Shown piece after piece: positions 13,458 through 15,020 of a stretch of DNA of 15,020 nt. The notes beneath the pieces are model-generated. The model searched no databases, was not told the DNA's origin, and was given only the letters and a program-made list of their open reading frames with translations. Position 1 is the stretch's first letter. Each line of letters begins with the position of its first letter. The translations under genes were made by a program, and so were the position numbers. This DNA comes from Cyanothece sp. UBA12306 (lineage in GTDB: Bacteria > Cyanobacteriota > Cyanobacteriia > Cyanobacteriales > Microcystaceae), in contig DLXW01000354.1 of the NCBI GenBank assembly GCA_003448685.1, positions 16,223 through 31,242 on the forward strand, read 5' to 3'.

Positions 13458-14927
13458 ATGACTCCAAACAATCTATTAAAACGTCTACGCTGGCTTAGCT
13501 TACTACTGATTACCACAATCTTGGTATTAATATTTCGTTCACCGGCGATCGCCCAAACTCCAAGACACTACACCGATCTAGAGTTTCCTCCCCTTGGTGA
13601 AATTAAAATTCCTGATTATGAACGCAACGAATTAGACAATGGGATGGTTGTCTATTTGATGGAAGATCATAATCTACCCCTAGTCAATGGAACCGCAATT
13701 ATTCGCACAGGTTCACGTCTCGAACCCTCCCAACAGGTTGGGTTAGCAGAAGTGACAGGAACCGTTATGCGCACTGGAGGAACCAAAACACATCCCTCTG
13801 ATCAATTGAATGAATTGCTAGAACAACGTGCAGCACAGGTAGAAACCAGTATTAGTCAAATCTCGGGTAACGCAGCTTTTAGCAGTCTTAGCGAAGATCT
13901 GCCAACCGTCTTTAATTTGTTTGCTGAGGTTCTTCGCGAACCAGCTTTTGCTCCAAAACAACTTGAATTGGCCAAAACTGGACAAAAAGGGGCAATTGCT
14001 CGACGTAATGATGATCCCAAGAATATTGCTCGCCGAGAATTTCGTAAATTAATCTATGGAGAAACCAGTCCCTATGCACGAACAGAAGAATATAACACCA
14101 TTAATACTATTTCCCGTGAGGACTTGATCGCCTTTCATCAAAAATATTATCGCCCTGATGGCATAATTTTGGGAATTGTGGGGGATTTTGACCCTAAAAT
14201 TGTCAAAGACTTGATCGCCGAAAACTTTGGCAACTGGAAAACCTCAACACCTAAACCCGAGATTTCTGTCCCTTCTGCTACCCAAAAATTTGAGCAAGGA
14301 CTGTTTTTTGTTAATCAACCCCAATTGAGTCAGAGCAGTATTTTGTTAGGACATTTAGGGGGAGAATTAAATAGTCCTGATTATCCTGCTTTGAGTGTTT
14401 TAAATGGGATAATGAATGGTTTTGGGGGAAGATTATATAATGAAGTGCGATCGCGCCGAGGGTTAGCTTATTCTGTTTATGGACTTTGGAGAGCAAGTTA
14501 TGACTATCCAGGTTTGTTTGCTGGGGGGGGACAAACTCGTTCTCAAACAACAGTTTCCTTCATTGAATCGATGATGCAAGAAATTGAGAAAATACGTGCA
14601 AATCCTATTAGAGAAGAAGAATTAATCCGTGCTAAAGAGTCGATTCTCAATTCTTTTGTTTTTAAATTTGAGAATCCCAGTCAAACTTTATCACGTTTGA
14701 TGATTTATGAATATTATGATTACCCCAAAGATTTTATTTTTAAATATCAACAGGGAGTCAAAGCAACTACTGTTGAGGATATCCAACGGGTTGCTCAAAA
14801 ATATCTTGTTCCTGAGCGCATGGTAACTTTAGTTGTGGGTAATAACGAAGAAATTCAACCTCCACTAACAGGTTTAGGAAAAAATATAACAACCGTGGAT
14901 ATTTCTATTCCTGAACCTAGAATTTAG
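13458..14927 (+). CDS. Secreted M16-family peptidase homologue lacking HXXEH (R/Y-type subunit)
   Basis: This 489-residue protein has a signal peptide (hydrophobic core about 12-26, likely cut after Ala32 in AIA) and two M16 halves, so it should act in the periplasm. Where active M16 enzymes carry the zinc-binding HXXEH after GLA, this one reads GLAEVTGTVMRTGG, with Glu98 and Thr102 in place of the two histidines, so it cannot bind catalytic zinc in the usual way. The second half keeps the substrate-binding Arg/Tyr pair in VRSRRGLAYSVYG (Arg331 and Tyr338, spaced as Arg824 and Tyr831 of insulin-degrading enzyme). Such R/Y subunits pair with an HXXEH subunit, as in the heterodimeric M16 enzyme of Sphingomonas A1. 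No HXXEH gene lies in the window; it may lie just downstream or elsewhere. No strong promoter was seen. Confidence 0.92.
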   Translation: MTPNNLLKRLRWLSLLLITTILVLIFRSPAIAQTPRHYTDLEFPPLGEIKIPDYERNELDNGMVVYLMEDHNLPLVNGTAIIRTGSRLEPSQQVGLAEVTGTVMRTGGTKTHPSDQLNELLEQRAAQVETSISQISGNAAFSSLSEDLPTVFNLFAEVLREPAFAPKQLELAKTGQKGAIARRNDDPKNIARREFRKLIYGETSPYARTEEYNTINTISREDLIAFHQKYYRPDGIILGIVGDFDPKIVKDLIAENFGNWKTSTPKPEISVPSATQKFEQGLFFVNQPQLSQSSILLGHLGGELNSPDYPALSVLNGIMNGFGGRLYNEVRSRRGLAYSVYGLWRASYDYPGLFAGGGQTRSQTTVSFIESMMQEIEKIRANPIREEELIRAKESILNSFVFKFENPSQTLSRLMIYEYYDYPKDFIFKYQQGVKATTVEDIQRVAQKYLVPERMVTLVVGNNEEIQPPLTGLGKNITTVDISIPEPRI

Positions 14928-14948
14928 AATGCAGAATTTAGAATGCAG
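14921..14948. repeat. Perfect tandem 14-bp direct repeat at the end of the M16 gene
   Basis: AATTTAGAATGCAG occurs twice in a row (14921-14934 and 14935-14948), followed by a partial AATGAAGAATT. The first copy includes the M16 stop codon (TAG 14925-14927), so the repeat begins inside the coding sequence. Nothing else recognisable lies between here and the window end; no hairpin with a T run was seen. Confidence 0.85.
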
Positions 14949-15020
14949 AATGAAGAATTAAAAGCCTGATGATTCTTATTCTCTATTTTAAGTCTTTTTT
15001 AATGCTAGTTTTGTTTAAGG

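Overview
The window looks like chromosomal DNA from an AT-rich unicellular cyanobacterium, probably of the Cyanothece/Crocosphaera type. The reasons are a recognisable NblS (Hik33/DspA) sensor kinase, which is a cyanobacterial protein, a DUF4079 membrane protein, a Uma2-family gene, heptamer tandem repeats between genes, and six copies of the cyanobacterial HIP1 octamer GCGATCGC (140, 6010, 6557, 6922, 13545, 14447). The genus is an inference only.

Layout. 1-1058 is the 3' third of an RND (AcrB-like) efflux pump gene cut by the window edge. 1059-2030 is a repeat-rich stretch with two small membrane-protein genes: a tentative 30-residue ORF and a 73-residue glycine-zipper protein. 2031-2489 encodes a secreted DUF2141 protein. 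2574-4619 is nblS. It converges, with a 22-base gap, on a 1084-residue hybrid histidine kinase on the minus strand (4642-7896). A Uma2 (DUF820) gene and a CaCA-family Na+/Ca2+ exchanger follow on the minus strand, then a 61-residue zinc-ribbon protein. From 10553 the plus strand carries a good promoter, a long LOG-family gene and lgt as a likely two-gene operon. Next come a DUF4079 membrane protein behind a strong Fur-box-like palindrome, and a signal-peptide-bearing M16 peptidase homologue that lacks the zinc-binding HXXEH motif.

How the genes relate. Most are independent housekeeping or signalling functions: envelope export (RND pump), lipoprotein maturation (Lgt), periplasmic proteolysis (M16), ion exchange (CaCA), light/stress sensing (NblS) and a multi-PAS/GAF sensor. 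The only clear operon is LOG-lgt. No tRNA, rRNA, CRISPR array, insertion sequence or prophage gene was seen.

I found no convincing multi-gene undescribed system. The observations most worth checking are the Fur-like site overlapping the promoter of the DUF4079 gene, a 66-bp nested dyad upstream of the exchanger gene, the HXXEH-less M16 subunit (which implies a partner elsewhere), the small membrane ORF beside the RND pump gene, and the heptamer repeat clusters.
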